Translations under genes and position numbers: made by a program
NCBI RefSeq assembly: GCF_001610955.1
Contig: NZ_CP014335.1
Coordinates: 1,219,001 to 1,283,000 of the forward strand
Length of the DNA: 64,000 bases
Direction: 5' to 3'
Source of the DNA: Geobacillus thermoleovorans
GTDB taxonomy: Bacteria; Bacillota; Bacilli; Bacillales; Anoxybacillaceae
Shown here: piece by piece, positions 26,920-37,273 of the stretch
Position numbering within the stretch: position 1 is the first letter of the stretch
Layout: each line of letters starts with the position of its first letter
Notes under the pieces: model-generated
What the model saw: only the letters and a program-made list of their open reading frames with translations
Told to the model about the DNA's origin: nothing
Databases searched by the model: none

Positions 26920-28191
26920 ATGTTTTGGACACAATGGAGACACGGAGAAACCATCGCTCTTCTCATCGAGGAAATCGAAGCACAAATCGCGCCGATTCAC
27001 CGCCGCATCGATGAACTGGTCGACGTCAACCAATACCGCGTGCTTGAGAGCTTCCGTCGCCATCAAGTGAGCGACGCCCACTTCATTCCGTCAACCGGTT
27101 ATGGGTATGACGATGCGGGCCGCGATACGCTCGATCGCATTTTCGCTGATGTGTTTGGAGCGGAAGCGGGACTTGTGCGCCCGCAAATCATTTCCGGCAC
27201 GCATGCGATTGCGATCGCGCTGTTTGGCGTGTTGCGCCCGGGCGATGAGTTGCTTTACATCACGGGCGCTCCGTACGATACGCTTGAGGAAATCGTCGGC
27301 GTCCGCGGCCGCGGCGTCGGCTCGCTGAAAGAGTTTGGCATTCGTTATCGCAGCGTGCCGCTCACAGCGGAAGGGATGGTCGATTTTCCGGCCGTTCGCG
27401 AAGCGATCCATGAGCGGACGAAAATGATCGGCATTCAACGTTCGCGCGGCTATGCGGACCGGCCGTCGTTTACTGTCGAAGAGATCGGCGACATGATTGC
27501 ATTCGTCAAGTCGATCAAACCGGATGTCGTCGTGTTTGTCGACAATTGCTACGGAGAATTCGTCGAGGAGAAAGAGCCATGCCATGTCGGCGCCGATTTG
27601 ATGGCCGGCTCGCTCATTAAAAACCCGGGAGGGGGCTTGGCGAAAACGGGCGGCTACATTGTCGGCAAGCGGGAATATGTGGAGGCGTGCGCCTATCGGA
27701 TGACCTCGCCGGGCATTGGAGCGGAAGTCGGTCCGTCGCTTTACAGCTTGCCGGATATGTATCAAGGCTTTTTCCTTGCGCCGCACACCGTGGGTCAGGC
27801 GCTCAAGGGGGCGGTTTTTACGGCGGCGATGCTCGAGCGGATCGGACTAAAAACCTCGCCATCGTGGAAGGCGAAGCGCACGGATTTGGTTCAGTCCGTC
27901 CGTTTTGACGATCCGGAACAAATGGTGGCGTTTTGCCAAGCGATTCAGGCTTCCTCCCCGGTCAACGCTCATTTCACTCCGTATCCGAGCGACATGCCCG
28001 GCTATGAAGACAAAGTGATCATGGCCGCCGGCACGTTCGTCCAAGGGGCAAGCATTGAGTTGACGGCCGACGGGCCGTTGCGCCCCCCATATGTCGCGTA
28101 TGTGCAAGGCGGATTGACGTATTCGCATGTGAAAATCGCCGTCTGTTCCGCCATTCAGCGTTTGCTTGAACAGCGGTTGATTTGTTTGTGA
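26920..28191 (+). CDS. ynbB: PLP-dependent protein YnbB (aluminium-resistance / methionine gamma-lyase-like family)
   Basis: 423-residue aminotransferase-fold protein. The PLP-binding Lys is expected in the KNPGGGLAKTGGYIVG segment near residue 240, the cofactor Asp in VFVDNCYGEF, and the IISGTHAIAIALFG loop contacts the phosphate. The family is often labelled aluminium resistance or Cys/Met metabolism lyase, but its true substrate is not established. The ATG follows GAAAGGG. Position between hflX and glnR matches B. subtilis. The stop codon lies inside the upstream GlnR operator. Confidence 0.9.
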   Translation: MFWTQWRHGETIALLIEEIEAQIAPIHRRIDELVDVNQYRVLESFRRHQVSDAHFIPSTGYGYDDAGRDTLDRIFADVFGAEAGLVRPQIISGTHAIAIALFGVLRPGDELLYITGAPYDTLEEIVGVRGRGVGSLKEFGIRYRSVPLTAEGMVDFPAVREAIHERTKMIGIQRSRGYADRPSFTVEEIGDMIAFVKSIKPDVVVFVDNCYGEFVEEKEPCHVGADLMAGSLIKNPGGGLAKTGGYIVGKREYVEACAYRMTSPGIGAEVGPSLYSLPDMYQGFFLAPHTVGQALKGAVFTAAMLERIGLKTSPSWKAKRTDLVQSVRFDDPEQMVAFCQAIQASSPVNAHFTPYPSDMPGYEDKVIMAAGTFVQGASIELTADGPLRPPYVAYVQGGLTYSHVKIAVCSAIQRLLEQRLICL

Positions 28192-28238
28192 GGAAACATC
28201 ACGTTTCATTGACTCATTTCCTAACATTATGGTAAAAT
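28187..28238 (+). promoter_or_regulatory. glnRA promoter with two GlnR-type operators
   Basis: TTGACT (28209-28214), 18 bp and TAAAAT (28233-28238), preceded by TGG, form the promoter. TGTGA-N7-TCACG (28187-28203) matches the GlnR/TnrA site TGTNA-N7-TNACA except for its last base. A second, weaker site, TGACT-N7-TAACA (28210-28226), overlaps the -35. Centre spacing is 23 bp, about two helical turns, as expected for paired GlnR dimers in an autorepressed operon. Confidence 0.8.
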
Positions 28239-28267
28239 AAAGGTATCAAAAGCGAGGAGGAATTGGC

Positions 28268-28669
28268 ATGAGCAGCCAAATTCGTCGTTCCATGCCATTG
28301 TTTCCGATTGGGATTGTGATGCAGCTGACCGACTTGTCGGCTCGGCAAATCCGCTATTATGAAGAGCACGGCCTCGTTTCGCCAGCGCGCACTGAAGGCA
28401 ACCGGAGGCTGTTTTCGCTCAATGACATTGACCGCTTGCTGGAAATTAAAGATTTGATCGACCAAGGCGTCAACTTGGCGGGCATTAAGCAAATTTTTGC
28501 CGCGCGGGAGGAAGGACGCCACCAGCAGGCGGAGAAAGTCGAAAAAGTAGGAAAACCGAAGCTGTCGGACGAAGAACTGCGCGAAATTTTGCGGAATGAA
28601 TTGCTGCAGGCCGGGCGGTTCCAGCGCGCATCGCTTCGCCAAGGAGATCTCGCTCGCTTCTTTCATTAA
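28268..28669 (+). CDS. glnR: Glutamine synthetase repressor GlnR
   Basis: MerR-family repressor that, with feedback-inhibited glutamine synthetase as co-regulator, shuts off glnRA in nitrogen excess. The N-terminal winged helix carries [28 protein letters not shown]. The linker is charged, and the C-terminal tail [26 protein letters not shown] matches the autoinhibitory glutamine-response region of B. subtilis GlnR. At 133 residues it is near normal length. GAGGAGGAA fixes the ATG. glnA follows after 39 bases. Confidence 0.97.
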   Translation: MSSQIRRSMPLFPIGIVMQLTDLSARQIRYYEEHGLVSPARTEGNRRLFSLNDIDRLLEIKDLIDQGVNLAGIKQIFAAREEGRHQQAEKVEKVGKPKLSDEELREILRNELLQAGRFQRASLRQGDLARFFH

Positions 28670-28708
28670 TGACGGAAAATGATTTCCGAGCCGGGGAGGA
28701 GTTTGGAC

Positions 28709-30043
28709 ATGGCAAAATATACGCGTGACGACATTCTACACATCGTCAAAGAGGAAAATGTCAAGTACATCCGCCTGCAATTCACCGATATTTTGGGCAC
28801 GATCAAAAACGTCGAAATTCCGATCAGCCAGCTGGAGAAAGCGCTTAACAACAAAATTATGTTTGACGGGTCGTCGATCGAAGGATTTGTCCGCATCGAA
28901 GAGTCGGATATGTATTTGTATCCGGACTTGGATACGTTCGTCATTTTCCCGTGGACTTCAGAAAAAGGAAAAGTCGCCCGCTTTATCTGCGACATTTACA
29001 ACCCGGACGGCACGCCGTTTGAAGGCTGTCCGCGCTATAACTTGAAGCGGATGCTGAAAGAGATGGAGGCGCTTGGCTTCAACGCCTTTAACTTAGGAGC
29101 TGAGCCTGAATTCTTCCTTTTCAAGCTGGACGAAAAAGGACACCCGACGATGGAGCTGAACGATCGCGGCGGCTATTTCGATTTGGCGCCGACCGATCTT
29201 GGGGAAAACTGCCGGCGCGACATTGTGCTCGAGCTTGAGGAAATGGGGTTTGAAATCGAAGCGTCCCATCATGAAGTCGCCCCGGGCCAGCATGAGATCG
29301 ATTTTAAATACGCTGATGCCGTAAAAGCGTGCGACGACATTCAAACGTTTAAGCTCGTCGTCAAAACGATCGCCCGCAAACACGGATTGCATGCGACCTT
29401 TATGCCGAAGCCGATTTTTGGGATTAACGGTTCAGGAATGCATTGCAACCTGTCGCTGTTCCGCAACGGTGAAAACGCCTTTTTCGATCCGAACGGCGAC
29501 TTGCAGTTGAGCGATACGGCGCGGCAGTTTATCGCCGGTGTGCTGAAGCATGCGCCGAACTTTACGGCGGTGACGAACCCGACCGTCAACTCGTACAAGC
29601 GGCTTGTTCCAGGCTATGAAGCGCCGTGCTACGTCGCTTGGTCGGCGCGCAACCGCAGCCCGCTCATCCGCATTCCAGCTTCGCGCGGCATGAGCACGCG
29701 CATTGAGGTGCGCAGCGTCGACCCGTCGGCCAACCCATACTTGGCCATGGCGGTGCTTTTAGCCGCTGGGCTTGACGGCATTCGCAACAAGCTCACTCCT
29801 CCGGCGCCAGTGGATCGAAACATTTACGTCATGACGAAAGAAGAACGGCTCGAAGAAGGCATTGTCGATTTGCCGGCAACGCTGCATGAAGCGTTGGAAA
29901 ACTTGAAGTCCGATGAAGTGATGATTCACGCGCTCGGCAAACATTTATTCGAGCATTTCGTCGAAGCGAAAGAAATTGAGTGGGATATGTATCGGACAAC
30001 GGTTCATCAATGGGAATTGGACCAATATATGGAACTCTACTGA
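28709..30043 (+). CDS. glnA: Glutamine synthetase type I-alpha
   Basis: ATP-dependent ligation of ammonia to glutamate; in bacilli it also activates GlnR and sequesters TnrA when feedback-inhibited. Catalytic signatures are FDGSSIEGF (beta-grasp), the NGSGMHCN and [18 protein letters not shown] (Glu-flap) segments, and [16 protein letters not shown]. No adenylylation-site sequence of the I-beta type is present. Length is 444, as in B. subtilis GlnA. ATG 28709 follows GGGGAGGAG; an in-frame ATG 30 bases upstream would precede that site. Its first ten residues equal those of YmcA. Confidence 0.98.
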   Translation: MAKYTRDDILHIVKEENVKYIRLQFTDILGTIKNVEIPISQLEKALNNKIMFDGSSIEGFVRIEESDMYLYPDLDTFVIFPWTSEKGKVARFICDIYNPDGTPFEGCPRYNLKRMLKEMEALGFNAFNLGAEPEFFLFKLDEKGHPTMELNDRGGYFDLAPTDLGENCRRDIVLELEEMGFEIEASHHEVAPGQHEIDFKYADAVKACDDIQTFKLVVKTIARKHGLHATFMPKPIFGINGSGMHCNLSLFRNGENAFFDPNGDLQLSDTARQFIAGVLKHAPNFTAVTNPTVNSYKRLVPGYEAPCYVAWSARNRSPLIRIPASRGMSTRIEVRSVDPSANPYLAMAVLLAAGLDGIRNKLTPPAPVDRNIYVMTKEERLEEGIVDLPATLHEALENLKSDEVMIHALGKHLFEHFVEAKEIEWDMYRTTVHQWELDQYMELY

Positions 30044-30048
30044 TTCAT

Positions 30049-30085
30049 AAAAAAGCTGCCCTGAAAAAAACGGGGCAGCTTTTTT
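30049..30085. terminator. Terminator between glnA and lexA (convergent)
   Basis: AAAAAAGCTGCCC (30049-30061) pairs with GGGCAGCTTTTTT (30073-30085). The A- and T-flanks allow termination in both directions, serving glnA on the plus strand and lexA on the minus strand. Confidence 0.92.
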
Positions 30086-30106
30086 ATGGGCGCAGGCCGG
30101 CACGAG

Positions 30107-30730
30107 TCAGTCGAACAGGCGATAGACGCCGATCACTTTGCCGAGAATCGTGCAGTCGCGGACGATGATCGGCTCAAGATGGGCGTTTTCCGGCTGCAGG
30201 CGGATGTGGTCTTTTTCCTTGAAAAACCGCTTCACCGTCGCCTCGTTGTCTTCCGTCATGGCGACGACGATGTCGCCGTTGTTGGCCGATGACTGCTGGC
30301 GGACGATGACGTAGTCGCCGTCGAGAATGCCGGCTTCGATCATGCTGTCGCCCATCACTTCAAGCATAAACAGCTGCTCCTCGCCGGCGGCGAGCCGCTT
30401 CGGCAGCGGAAAGTAGCCTTCGATGTTTTCCACCGCTGTAATCGGTTGGCCGGCCGTCACCTTGCCGATGATCGGCACCGAGATGATCTCCTCTTTTTCT
30501 CTCTCCTTGGCCATATCGTTGTCCAAAATTTCAATGGCGCGCGGCTTTGTCGGGTCGCGGCGGATGTACCCTTTGCTTTCTAGGCGCGCGAGATGCCCGT
30601 GGACCGTCGAACTTGACGCCAGTCCAACCGCTTCCCCAATTTCCCGCACCGACGGAGGATAGCCTTTTGTTTTTACTTCCTGTTTAATAAACTCTAAAAT
30701 TTGCTGTTGTCGTTTTGACAGTTTCGTCAT
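30107..30730 (-). CDS. lexA: SOS repressor LexA
   Basis: Dimeric repressor that self-cleaves when RecA filaments form. The N-terminal winged helix has the recognition segment [21 protein letters not shown]. The cleavage site is Ala93-Gly94 in VTAGQ, with the catalytic Ser129 in VMGDSM and Lys167 in ATVKRFF. 207 residues, as in B. subtilis DinR/LexA. On the minus strand an AGAGGTG site precedes the ATG. It is divergent from yneA; the shared region holds LexA boxes that overlap both promoters, indicating autoregulation. Confidence 0.98.
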   Translation of the reverse strand: MTKLSKRQQQILEFIKQEVKTKGYPPSVREIGEAVGLASSSTVHGHLARLESKGYIRRDPTKPRAIEILDNDMAKEREKEEIISVPIIGKVTAGQPITAVENIEGYFPLPKRLAAGEEQLFMLEVMGDSMIEAGILDGDYVIVRQQSSANNGDIVVAMTEDNEATVKRFFKEKDHIRLQPENAHLEPIIVRDCTILGKVIGVYRLFD

Positions 30731-30763
30731 TGTTTCACACCTCTCGCCACATCATTTGCCTTC

Positions 30764-30865
30764 ATTATACCATGCGGAAGACGAAAAAACAAACATAAGT
30801 TCGAGTTTTTTATTGACACAAACAAATGTTCCTGGCTATAATGAAGGAAAGCGAACAAACATTCT
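30764..30865. promoter_or_regulatory. Divergent lexA / yneA promoters with three LexA (SOS) boxes
   Basis: Plus strand: TTGACA (30813-30818), 18 bp, TATAAT (30837-30842) serves yneA. Minus strand: TTGTTT (30792-30787), 17 bp, TATAAT with an upstream TGG (30769-30764) serves lexA. Against the CGAAC-N4-GTTCG consensus there are three sites: 30790-30803 (one mismatch, over the lexA -35), 30819-30832 (two mismatches, in the yneA spacer) and 30852-30865 (two mismatches, after the yneA start). Confidence 0.85.
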
Positions 30866-30882
30866 AGAAAGGGTGGGAGGGA

Positions 30883-31861
<979 letters not shown>

Positions 31862-31990
31862 TCGTGTACTGCGCCTGACCCTAAAGCGGCGAGCGGGCAA
31901 AGGAAGCCAAGATGCCATCGTTGCCATCTTCCCGGTTGATCAGATAAGATAAAACAGAGTGAGAATATGGCAGATAGGAGAAGATGATCA

Positions 31991-32221
31991 ATGCTTGCCA
32001 AACATAAATTAGCCCGCATCAATGAACTGGCGAAAAAAGCGAAAACGGCCGGCTTGTCGGCCGAAGAGGCCTTCGAGCAAGCGAAGCTGCGCCGTGAGTA
32101 CATTCAAGCGTTCCGCAAGGCGATGACCGATATGCTCCATACAGTGACCGTCATTGACCCGAACGGCAACGACGTGACGCCGAAAAAATTAAAGGAAAGC
32201 CAGCGGCGGCGCTTCCATTAA
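31991..32221 (+). CDS. ynzC: DUF896 family protein YnzC
   Basis: 76-residue basic helical-hairpin protein (KLARINELAKKAKTAGLSAEEAFEQAKLRREYIQAFR), the DUF896 signature. The NMR structure of the B. subtilis homologue is a helix hairpin with a flexible tail. A role in the SOS response is assumed from its place as third gene of the yneA-yneB-ynzC operon; the molecular function is unknown. The ATG follows ATAGGAGAAG at 31975-31984. A 129-bp gap after yneB has no terminator. Confidence 0.93.
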   Translation: MLAKHKLARINELAKKAKTAGLSAEEAFEQAKLRREYIQAFRKAMTDMLHTVTVIDPNGNDVTPKKLKESQRRRFH

Positions 32222-32254
32222 ACGGTCGAAAGAGGGGTGGCTCGGAAAATAACG

Positions 32255-32284
32255 TTGTACAAGCCGATCGATTTTCTATATGAT
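32255..32284 (+). promoter_or_regulatory. Promoter of tkt
   Basis: TTGTAC (32255-32260), 18 bp, TATGAT (32279-32284), ending 37 bases before the tkt start. Confidence 0.65.
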
Positions 32285-32321
32285 AGTAAATGACACCATG
32301 TTGATGAAAGGGAGGAAGACG

Positions 32322-34328
32322 ATGGCGCATTCAATCGAGGAGTTGGCGATTACGACGATTCGAACGCTGTCGATTGACGCGATCGAAAAAGCGAAATCCG
32401 GGCACCCGGGCATGCCGATGGGCGCGGCGCCGATGGCGTACACGCTTTGGACGAAATTTATGAATCATAACCCGGCGAATCCAAACTGGTTCAACCGCGA
32501 CCGGTTTGTCTTGTCAGCCGGGCACGGGTCGATGTTATTGTACAGCTTGCTTCATTTAAGCGGCTACGACGTATCGATGGATGATTTGAAACAATTCCGT
32601 CAATGGGGAAGCAAAACGCCGGGCCATCCGGAATACGGCCATACGCCGGGCGTGGAAGCGACGACGGGACCGCTTGGCCAAGGGATCGCGATGGCGGTCG
32701 GCATGGCGATGGCGGAGCGGCATTTGGCCGCTACATACAACCGCGACGGGTTTGAGATTATCAATCATTATACGTACGCCATTTGCGGCGATGGCGATTT
32801 GATGGAAGGAGTGGCGAGCGAAGCGGCGTCACTCGCCGGCCACTTGAAGCTCGGCCGTCTGATCGTCCTGTATGACTCGAACGACATTTCGCTGGACGGG
32901 GAGCTCAACCTGTCGTTCTCGGAAAACGTCGCCCAACGTTTCCAAGCGTACGGTTGGCAATATTTGCGCGTTGAGGACGGCAACAATATTGAAGAAATCG
33001 CCAAAGCGCTCGAGGAGGCGCGGGCGGACCTCAGCCGGCCGACGCTCATTGAAGTCAAAACGACGATTGGCTACGGCGCGCCAAATAAAGCGGGCACGTC
33101 CGGCGTCCACGGCGCTCCGCTCGGCGCCCAAGAGGCGAAGCTGACGAAAGAGGCGTATCGTTGGACATTTGCGGAAGATTTTTACGTGCCAGAAGAAGTG
33201 TACGCCCACTTCCGTGCGACGGTGCAAGAGCCGGGAGCGAAAAAAGAGGCGGAATGGAATGAGCAGCTCGCCGCCTATGAACAGGCCCATCCGGAACTGG
33301 CCGCCCAATTGAAGCGAGCGATCGAAGGCAAACTGCCAGATGGATGGGAAGCTTCTTTGCCGGTATACGAAGCAGGCAAAAGCCTGGCGACCCGCTCATC
33401 GTCCGGGGACGTGATCAACGCCATCGCCAAAGCGGTGCCGCAATTGTTTGGCGGTTCGGCGGACTTGGCAAGCTCGAATAAAACGCTCATCAAAGGCGGC
33501 GGCAACTTCTTGCCGGACAGCTACGAAGGGCGCAACATTTGGTTTGGCGTGCGCGAGTTTGCCATGGGGGCGGCGCTGAACGGCATGGCGCTTCACGGCG
33601 GGTTGAAAGTGTTCGGAGGCACGTTCTTCGTGTTCTCTGACTATTTGCGTCCGGCGATCCGCTTGGCGGCGCTGATGGGCTTGCCGGTCATCTACGTCTT
33701 GACGCACGACAGCATCGCCGTCGGCGAAGACGGGCCGACGCACGAGCCGATCGAACATCTCGCTTCGCTTCGGGCGATGCCGAACTTGTCGGTCATCCGT
33801 CCGGCTGACGCAAACGAAACGGCGGCAGCATGGCGGCTGGCGCTCGAATCGACGGACAAGCCGACTGCGCTCGTCTTGACGCGTCAAGATGTGCCGACGT
33901 TGGCGGCAACAGCTGAGTTGGCGTATGAAGGCGTGAAAAAAGGTGCGTACGTCGTTTCACCGGCGAAAAACGGCGCTCCGGAGGCGCTGTTGTTGGCGAC
34001 TGGCTCGGAAGTCGGTCTGGCCGTCAAAGCGCAAGAAGCGCTCGCCGCTGAGGGCATCCATGTCTCCGTCATCAGCATGCCATCGTGGGACCGCTTCGAA
34101 GCGCAGCCAAAATCGTACCGCGATGAAGTGCTTCCGCCGGCCGTGACGAAGCGGCTCGCCATTGAAATGGGCGCGTCGCTCGGTTGGGAGCGCTACGTCG
34201 GCGCCGAGGGCGACATTTTGGCCATCGACCGATTCGGTGCTTCCGCTCCGGGAGAGAAAATCATGGCCGAGTATGGCTTTACGGTTGACAACGTCGTCCG
34301 CCGCACAAAAGCGCTGCTCGGCAAGTAA
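32322..34328 (+). CDS. tkt: Transketolase
   Basis: Thiamine-diphosphate enzyme exchanging two-carbon units between pentose-phosphate sugars. The N-terminal domain has [25 protein letters not shown] and the cofactor motif [32 protein letters not shown]. The middle domain carries the catalytic Glu in FGVREFAMG and the [19 protein letters not shown] loop. 668 residues is standard. ATG 32322 follows GAAAGGGAGG; an in-frame upstream ATG has no ribosome-binding site. It is monocistronic, with a promoter and terminator of its own. Confidence 0.98.
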   Translation: MAHSIEELAITTIRTLSIDAIEKAKSGHPGMPMGAAPMAYTLWTKFMNHNPANPNWFNRDRFVLSAGHGSMLLYSLLHLSGYDVSMDDLKQFRQWGSKTPGHPEYGHTPGVEATTGPLGQGIAMAVGMAMAERHLAATYNRDGFEIINHYTYAICGDGDLMEGVASEAASLAGHLKLGRLIVLYDSNDISLDGELNLSFSENVAQRFQAYGWQYLRVEDGNNIEEIAKALEEARADLSRPTLIEVKTTIGYGAPNKAGTSGVHGAPLGAQEAKLTKEAYRWTFAEDFYVPEEVYAHFRATVQEPGAKKEAEWNEQLAAYEQAHPELAAQLKRAIEGKLPDGWEASLPVYEAGKSLATRSSSGDVINAIAKAVPQLFGGSADLASSNKTLIKGGGNFLPDSYEGRNIWFGVREFAMGAALNGMALHGGLKVFGGTFFVFSDYLRPAIRLAALMGLPVIYVLTHDSIAVGEDGPTHEPIEHLASLRAMPNLSVIRPADANETAAAWRLALESTDKPTALVLTRQDVPTLAATAELAYEGVKKGAYVVSPAKNGAPEALLLATGSEVGLAVKAQEALAAEGIHVSVISMPSWDRFEAQPKSYRDEVLPPAVTKRLAIEMGASLGWERYVGAEGDILAIDRFGASAPGEKIMAEYGFTVDNVVRRTKALLGK

Positions 34329-34334
34329 CCGGGA

Positions 34335-34373
34335 AAGCTGCCCTTGCGTTGTTGCAGGGGCAGCTTGTTTTTG
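34335..34373 (+). terminator. Terminator of tkt
   Basis: AAGCTGCCC (34335-34343) pairs with GGGCAGCTT (34358-34366). Inner CCTTGC/GCAGGG pairs extend the stem, and GTTTTT follows. Confidence 0.88.
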
Positions 34374-34481
34374 TGAAAGATGGCTGCGCCTTGGTCAAGT
34401 ATTTTCGGGGTTGAATCGAGGGCAAAGGCTTGTTCATGACGTGTTGGCCTGTTTGCGGCCGCATGGCCACCGCAAACAAAA

Positions 34482-34547
34482 ATCGACAATGTTAGTGAAA
34501 AAACTTGCCGTTAATAGACATATTTTTCCCCTTTCCTTTTCTATAAT
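34482..34547 (+). promoter_or_regulatory. Candidate Spo0A box and promoter of sirA
   Basis: ATCGACAA (34482-34489) matches the reverse 0A box TTCGACAA at seven of eight positions. A perfect TATAAT lies at 34542-34547 without a good -35. sirA is activated by Spo0A~P in B. subtilis, so an upstream 0A box would be expected, but a single box is weak evidence. Confidence 0.4.
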
Positions 34548-34580
34548 AGAAAATAGATGAACAGAAATGGGGGATGGGGC

Positions 34581-35018
34581 ATGGTCCGCTATTGGATTTA
34601 TTTGTTGAATGACGATGTGGCGTCGCATTACCGCCATCGGGCAGAAAAAATTGTCGAACTGCTTCGTGAGCATCAATACGCGAAAGCGCCGCTGAAGGCG
34701 ATTTGCCGCAAGCAAGTCGAATTTATCACCGAACGGCTGTCATTTTCGCGCCTGGAACTTGGCTTAAAGCAATATTTTGCCGGCCGCGTCGGCAAAAATT
34801 TGGAGCGCAATATGTTTGTTTTGCAAAACGACGCCGGCGAGGAAGCGTTGCTTGTCGTGCAAAAGCGCCGCTTGCTTCTTGTCGCTGACAGCGCGCCGCT
34901 TGCCGCGGACATCGGGCGGGCGCTCGCTCGGCTTTCGCCGACGTTTTTGGCGGTCGACGCCGATTTTGTCGATTACTACTGGCTGTCTGCGCCTCGGCAA
35001 GGAAGAAAATTTGCGTAA
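34581..35018 (+). CDS. sirA: Sporulation inhibitor of replication SirA (YneE)
   Basis: In B. subtilis SirA binds domain I of DnaA and blocks new rounds of replication once sporulation starts. The 145-residue product shows the family pattern: RYWIYLLNDDVASHYRHR at the N-terminus, VEFITERLSFSRLELGLKQ in the middle, and the C-terminal SPTFLAVDADFVDYYWLSAPRQGRKF, which parallels the B. subtilis end. ATG 34581 follows GGGGGATGGGG; an earlier in-frame ATG at 34557 has no ribosome-binding site. Place between tkt and yneF is conserved. Confidence 0.88.
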   Translation: MVRYWIYLLNDDVASHYRHRAEKIVELLREHQYAKAPLKAICRKQVEFITERLSFSRLELGLKQYFAGRVGKNLERNMFVLQNDAGEEALLVVQKRRLLLVADSAPLAADIGRALARLSPTFLAVDADFVDYYWLSAPRQGRKFA

Positions 35019-35107
35019 TGAAAAGATTTTTGTCGCGAAATATTGTCTAATGACGCATCGTTTAGTACACTGTTAGGGAGACAACAAGAAGGAGGAAAAT
35101 CGCTGTT

Positions 35108-35320
35108 ATGTGGGGTACGATTCTCGTTGGCGTGCTGGCGCTCATCGCCGGGGTGGCGATCGGATTTTTCGTCGCCCGCAAAACGATGATCAATTATTTG
35201 AAGAAAAACCCGCCGATCAATGAACAAATGATTCGCATGATGATGATGCAAATGGGCATGACTCCGTCGCAGAAGAAAATCAATCAGATGATGAAAATGA
35301 TGAACAATCAACTGAAATAA
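35108..35320 (+). CDS. yneF: UPF0154 membrane protein YneF
   Basis: 70-residue protein with a single N-terminal transmembrane segment (about 5-24) followed by a basic amphipathic part rich in Met ([24 protein letters not shown]). The family is conserved across Firmicutes with no known function. The ATG follows AAGGAGGAAA at 35089-35098. It lies 89 bases after sirA with no terminator between them, so partial cotranscription is possible. A hairpin terminator follows closely. Confidence 0.93.
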   Translation: MWGTILVGVLALIAGVAIGFFVARKTMINYLKKNPPINEQMIRMMMMQMGMTPSQKKINQMMKMMNNQLK

Positions 35321-35328
35321 GCGAAACG

Positions 35329-35353
35329 GACACTCGATCGAGAGTGTCTTTTT
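35329..35353 (+). terminator. Terminator of yneF
   Basis: GACACTC (35329-35335) pairs with GAGTGTC (35342-35348), followed by TTTTT. Confidence 0.88.
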
Positions 35354-35370
35354 ATTTTGCCAAAATGTTC

Positions 35371-35399
35371 TTTCAAAATTTTTCTAGTTTTGTTACAAT
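35371..35399 (+). promoter_or_regulatory. Extended -10 promoter of the ABC exporter pair
   Basis: TTTCAA (35371-35376), 17 bp, TACAAT (35394-35399), with TGT directly ahead of the -10. It lies 45 bases before the first ABC gene. Confidence 0.6.
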
Positions 35400-35444
35400 A
35401 ATATGGCGATTGTTCGTCAGCCAAATGAAAGGAGGGCGGGCCTT

Positions 35445-37184
35445 ATGCGCGTGTTTCGCGATTTGTTTTGGTTTTTCCGTCAAGAAAAGAAGGCGTATAT
35501 CACCGGCATTTTCGTGCTTGTCATCGTGGCGTTTTTGGAGACAGTCCCGCCGAAAGTGATCGGCTTGTTGGTCGATCATGTGAAAAACGGCACGATGACA
35601 AAAGAAGTGCTCATCCGCTGGATCGCCGTCCTCGCCGCCGTTGCGGCGGCGCTTTACGGGCTCCGCTACGCTTGGCGCATTTTCATTTTCGGTTCGGCGG
35701 TCAAGCTTGCCCGCCAGCTGCGCAACGAGCTGTATCAGCATTTTACGAACATGTCGCCGTCGTTTTACCAGCGGAAGCGGATCGGCGATTTAATGGCCCA
35801 TGCGACCAACGATTTGCAAGCGATTCAGCAGACGGCCGGAAGCGGCATTTTGACGCTTGTTGACTCGGTGACGCTTGGCGGGTTTGTGTTGGCAACGATG
35901 GCGTTTTCGATCAGCTGGAAGCTGACGCTCATCAGCCTATTGCCGATGCCCGTGATGGCGGCGGCGACGAGCCGCTATGGGACGATGCTCCATCGTCGGT
36001 TTTTAACGGCGCAAGCGGCGTTTTCGTCGCTGAACGACAAGGTGCAGGAAAGCGTCAACGGCATCCGCGTCATCAAGGCGTTCGGCTATGAGGAACACGA
36101 TGTCGAGGCGTTTCGCCGTCAATCGGAAGACGTCGTGGCGAAAAACGTTGCCGTCGCCAAAATTGACGCCTTGTTTGATCCGACGATCGGGCTGCTTGTT
36201 GGGCTGTCATTTTTTCTCGCTGTGGCGTTTGGCAGCCAAATGGTTTTGGCGGGCGAATTGACGATCGGCGAGCTTGTGTCGTTTACGACCTACCTTGGCC
36301 TGCTTATTTGGCCGATGTTGGCGTTCGGCTGGCTGTTTAACATTGTTGAGCGAGGGCGTGCTTCGTACGACCGGGTGCGGGCGCTGTTGGCTGAACAAGA
36401 TGAAATCAACGAACGTCCGGATGCCCTTCACATCGCTCCGCAAGGCGACATTGAGTATGATGTTCGTCAATTTGCCTATCCGGGCGAGGCGAAGCCGGCG
36501 CTTCGGGGCATTCGTTTTCAGCTCAAGCGTGGGGCGACGCTTGGCGTCGTCGGCAAAACGGGGGCGGGAAAAACGACGTTGCTTCGCCTGCTGCTGCGCG
36601 AGTTTGACGGCTATGACGGCGAGATTCGCTTCGGCGGCCGCGACATCCGCGATTATACGCTTTTCGCGCTCCGTTCGGCGATCGGCTACGTGCCGCAAGA
36701 CCATTTCTTGTTTTCTGCCTCCATCCGCGACAACATCGCCTTTGCCAAGCCGGAAGCCGGAGAGGACGAGGTCGTACGGGCGGCGCGGCTGGCCGACATT
36801 CATGATGACATTTTGCAGTTTCCCGACGGGTATGAGACGGTCATCGGAGAGCGCGGCGTTTCCCTATCCGGTGGGCAAAAACAGCGGCTGTCAATCGCCC
36901 GGGCGCTTCTCATTGACCCGGAAGTGCTCATTTTTGATGACGCGTTGTCGGCCGTGGATGCGAAGACCGAGGCGCGGATTTTAGCGGCGCTCAAACAGGA
37001 GCGGCGCGGAAAAACGACGATCATCGCCGCTCACCGTTTAAGCGCGGTTGAGCATGCCGATTGGATTCTCGTCCTTGACGGGGGGCGAATTGTGCAGGCC
37101 GGAACGCACGAGCAGCTGATGGCAGAAGGCGGCTGGTATCGTGACATGCACCGACGCCAGCAGCTTGAGGCGCTTGCGGAGTAA
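35445..37184 (+). CDS. ABC exporter half-transporter with degenerate catalytic site (YheI/BmrC-like)
   Basis: 579-residue fused TMD-NBD protein: six transmembrane helices (residues 15-300), then an NBD with Walker A GKTGAGKT, signature LSGGQKQ, Walker B VLIFDD and the H-loop AAHRLS. The residue after Walker B is Asp in place of the catalytic Glu, as in BmrC (YheI), the degenerate half of the BmrCD heterodimer. The start at 35445 follows AAAGGAGGG. It is paired with the gene at 37274, which has the canonical Glu, so the two most likely form one heterodimeric multidrug or lipid exporter. Confidence 0.9.
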   Translation: MRVFRDLFWFFRQEKKAYITGIFVLVIVAFLETVPPKVIGLLVDHVKNGTMTKEVLIRWIAVLAAVAAALYGLRYAWRIFIFGSAVKLARQLRNELYQHFTNMSPSFYQRKRIGDLMAHATNDLQAIQQTAGSGILTLVDSVTLGGFVLATMAFSISWKLTLISLLPMPVMAAATSRYGTMLHRRFLTAQAAFSSLNDKVQESVNGIRVIKAFGYEEHDVEAFRRQSEDVVAKNVAVAKIDALFDPTIGLLVGLSFFLAVAFGSQMVLAGELTIGELVSFTTYLGLLIWPMLAFGWLFNIVERGRASYDRVRALLAEQDEINERPDALHIAPQGDIEYDVRQFAYPGEAKPALRGIRFQLKRGATLGVVGKTGAGKTTLLRLLLREFDGYDGEIRFGGRDIRDYTLFALRSAIGYVPQDHFLFSASIRDNIAFAKPEAGEDEVVRAARLADIHDDILQFPDGYETVIGERGVSLSGGQKQRLSIARALLIDPEVLIFDDALSAVDAKTEARILAALKQERRGKTTIIAAHRLSAVEHADWILVLDGGRIVQAGTHEQLMAEGGWYRDMHRRQQLEALAE

Positions 37185-37273
37185 CAACAGGTCTGAACGT
37201 TCGAGCTCTCGCCAAAAACGAGCGGAGCGAAAAACCTGAAAATACAAGTTGTTTGTAAGATAGGGGGAAGTGG

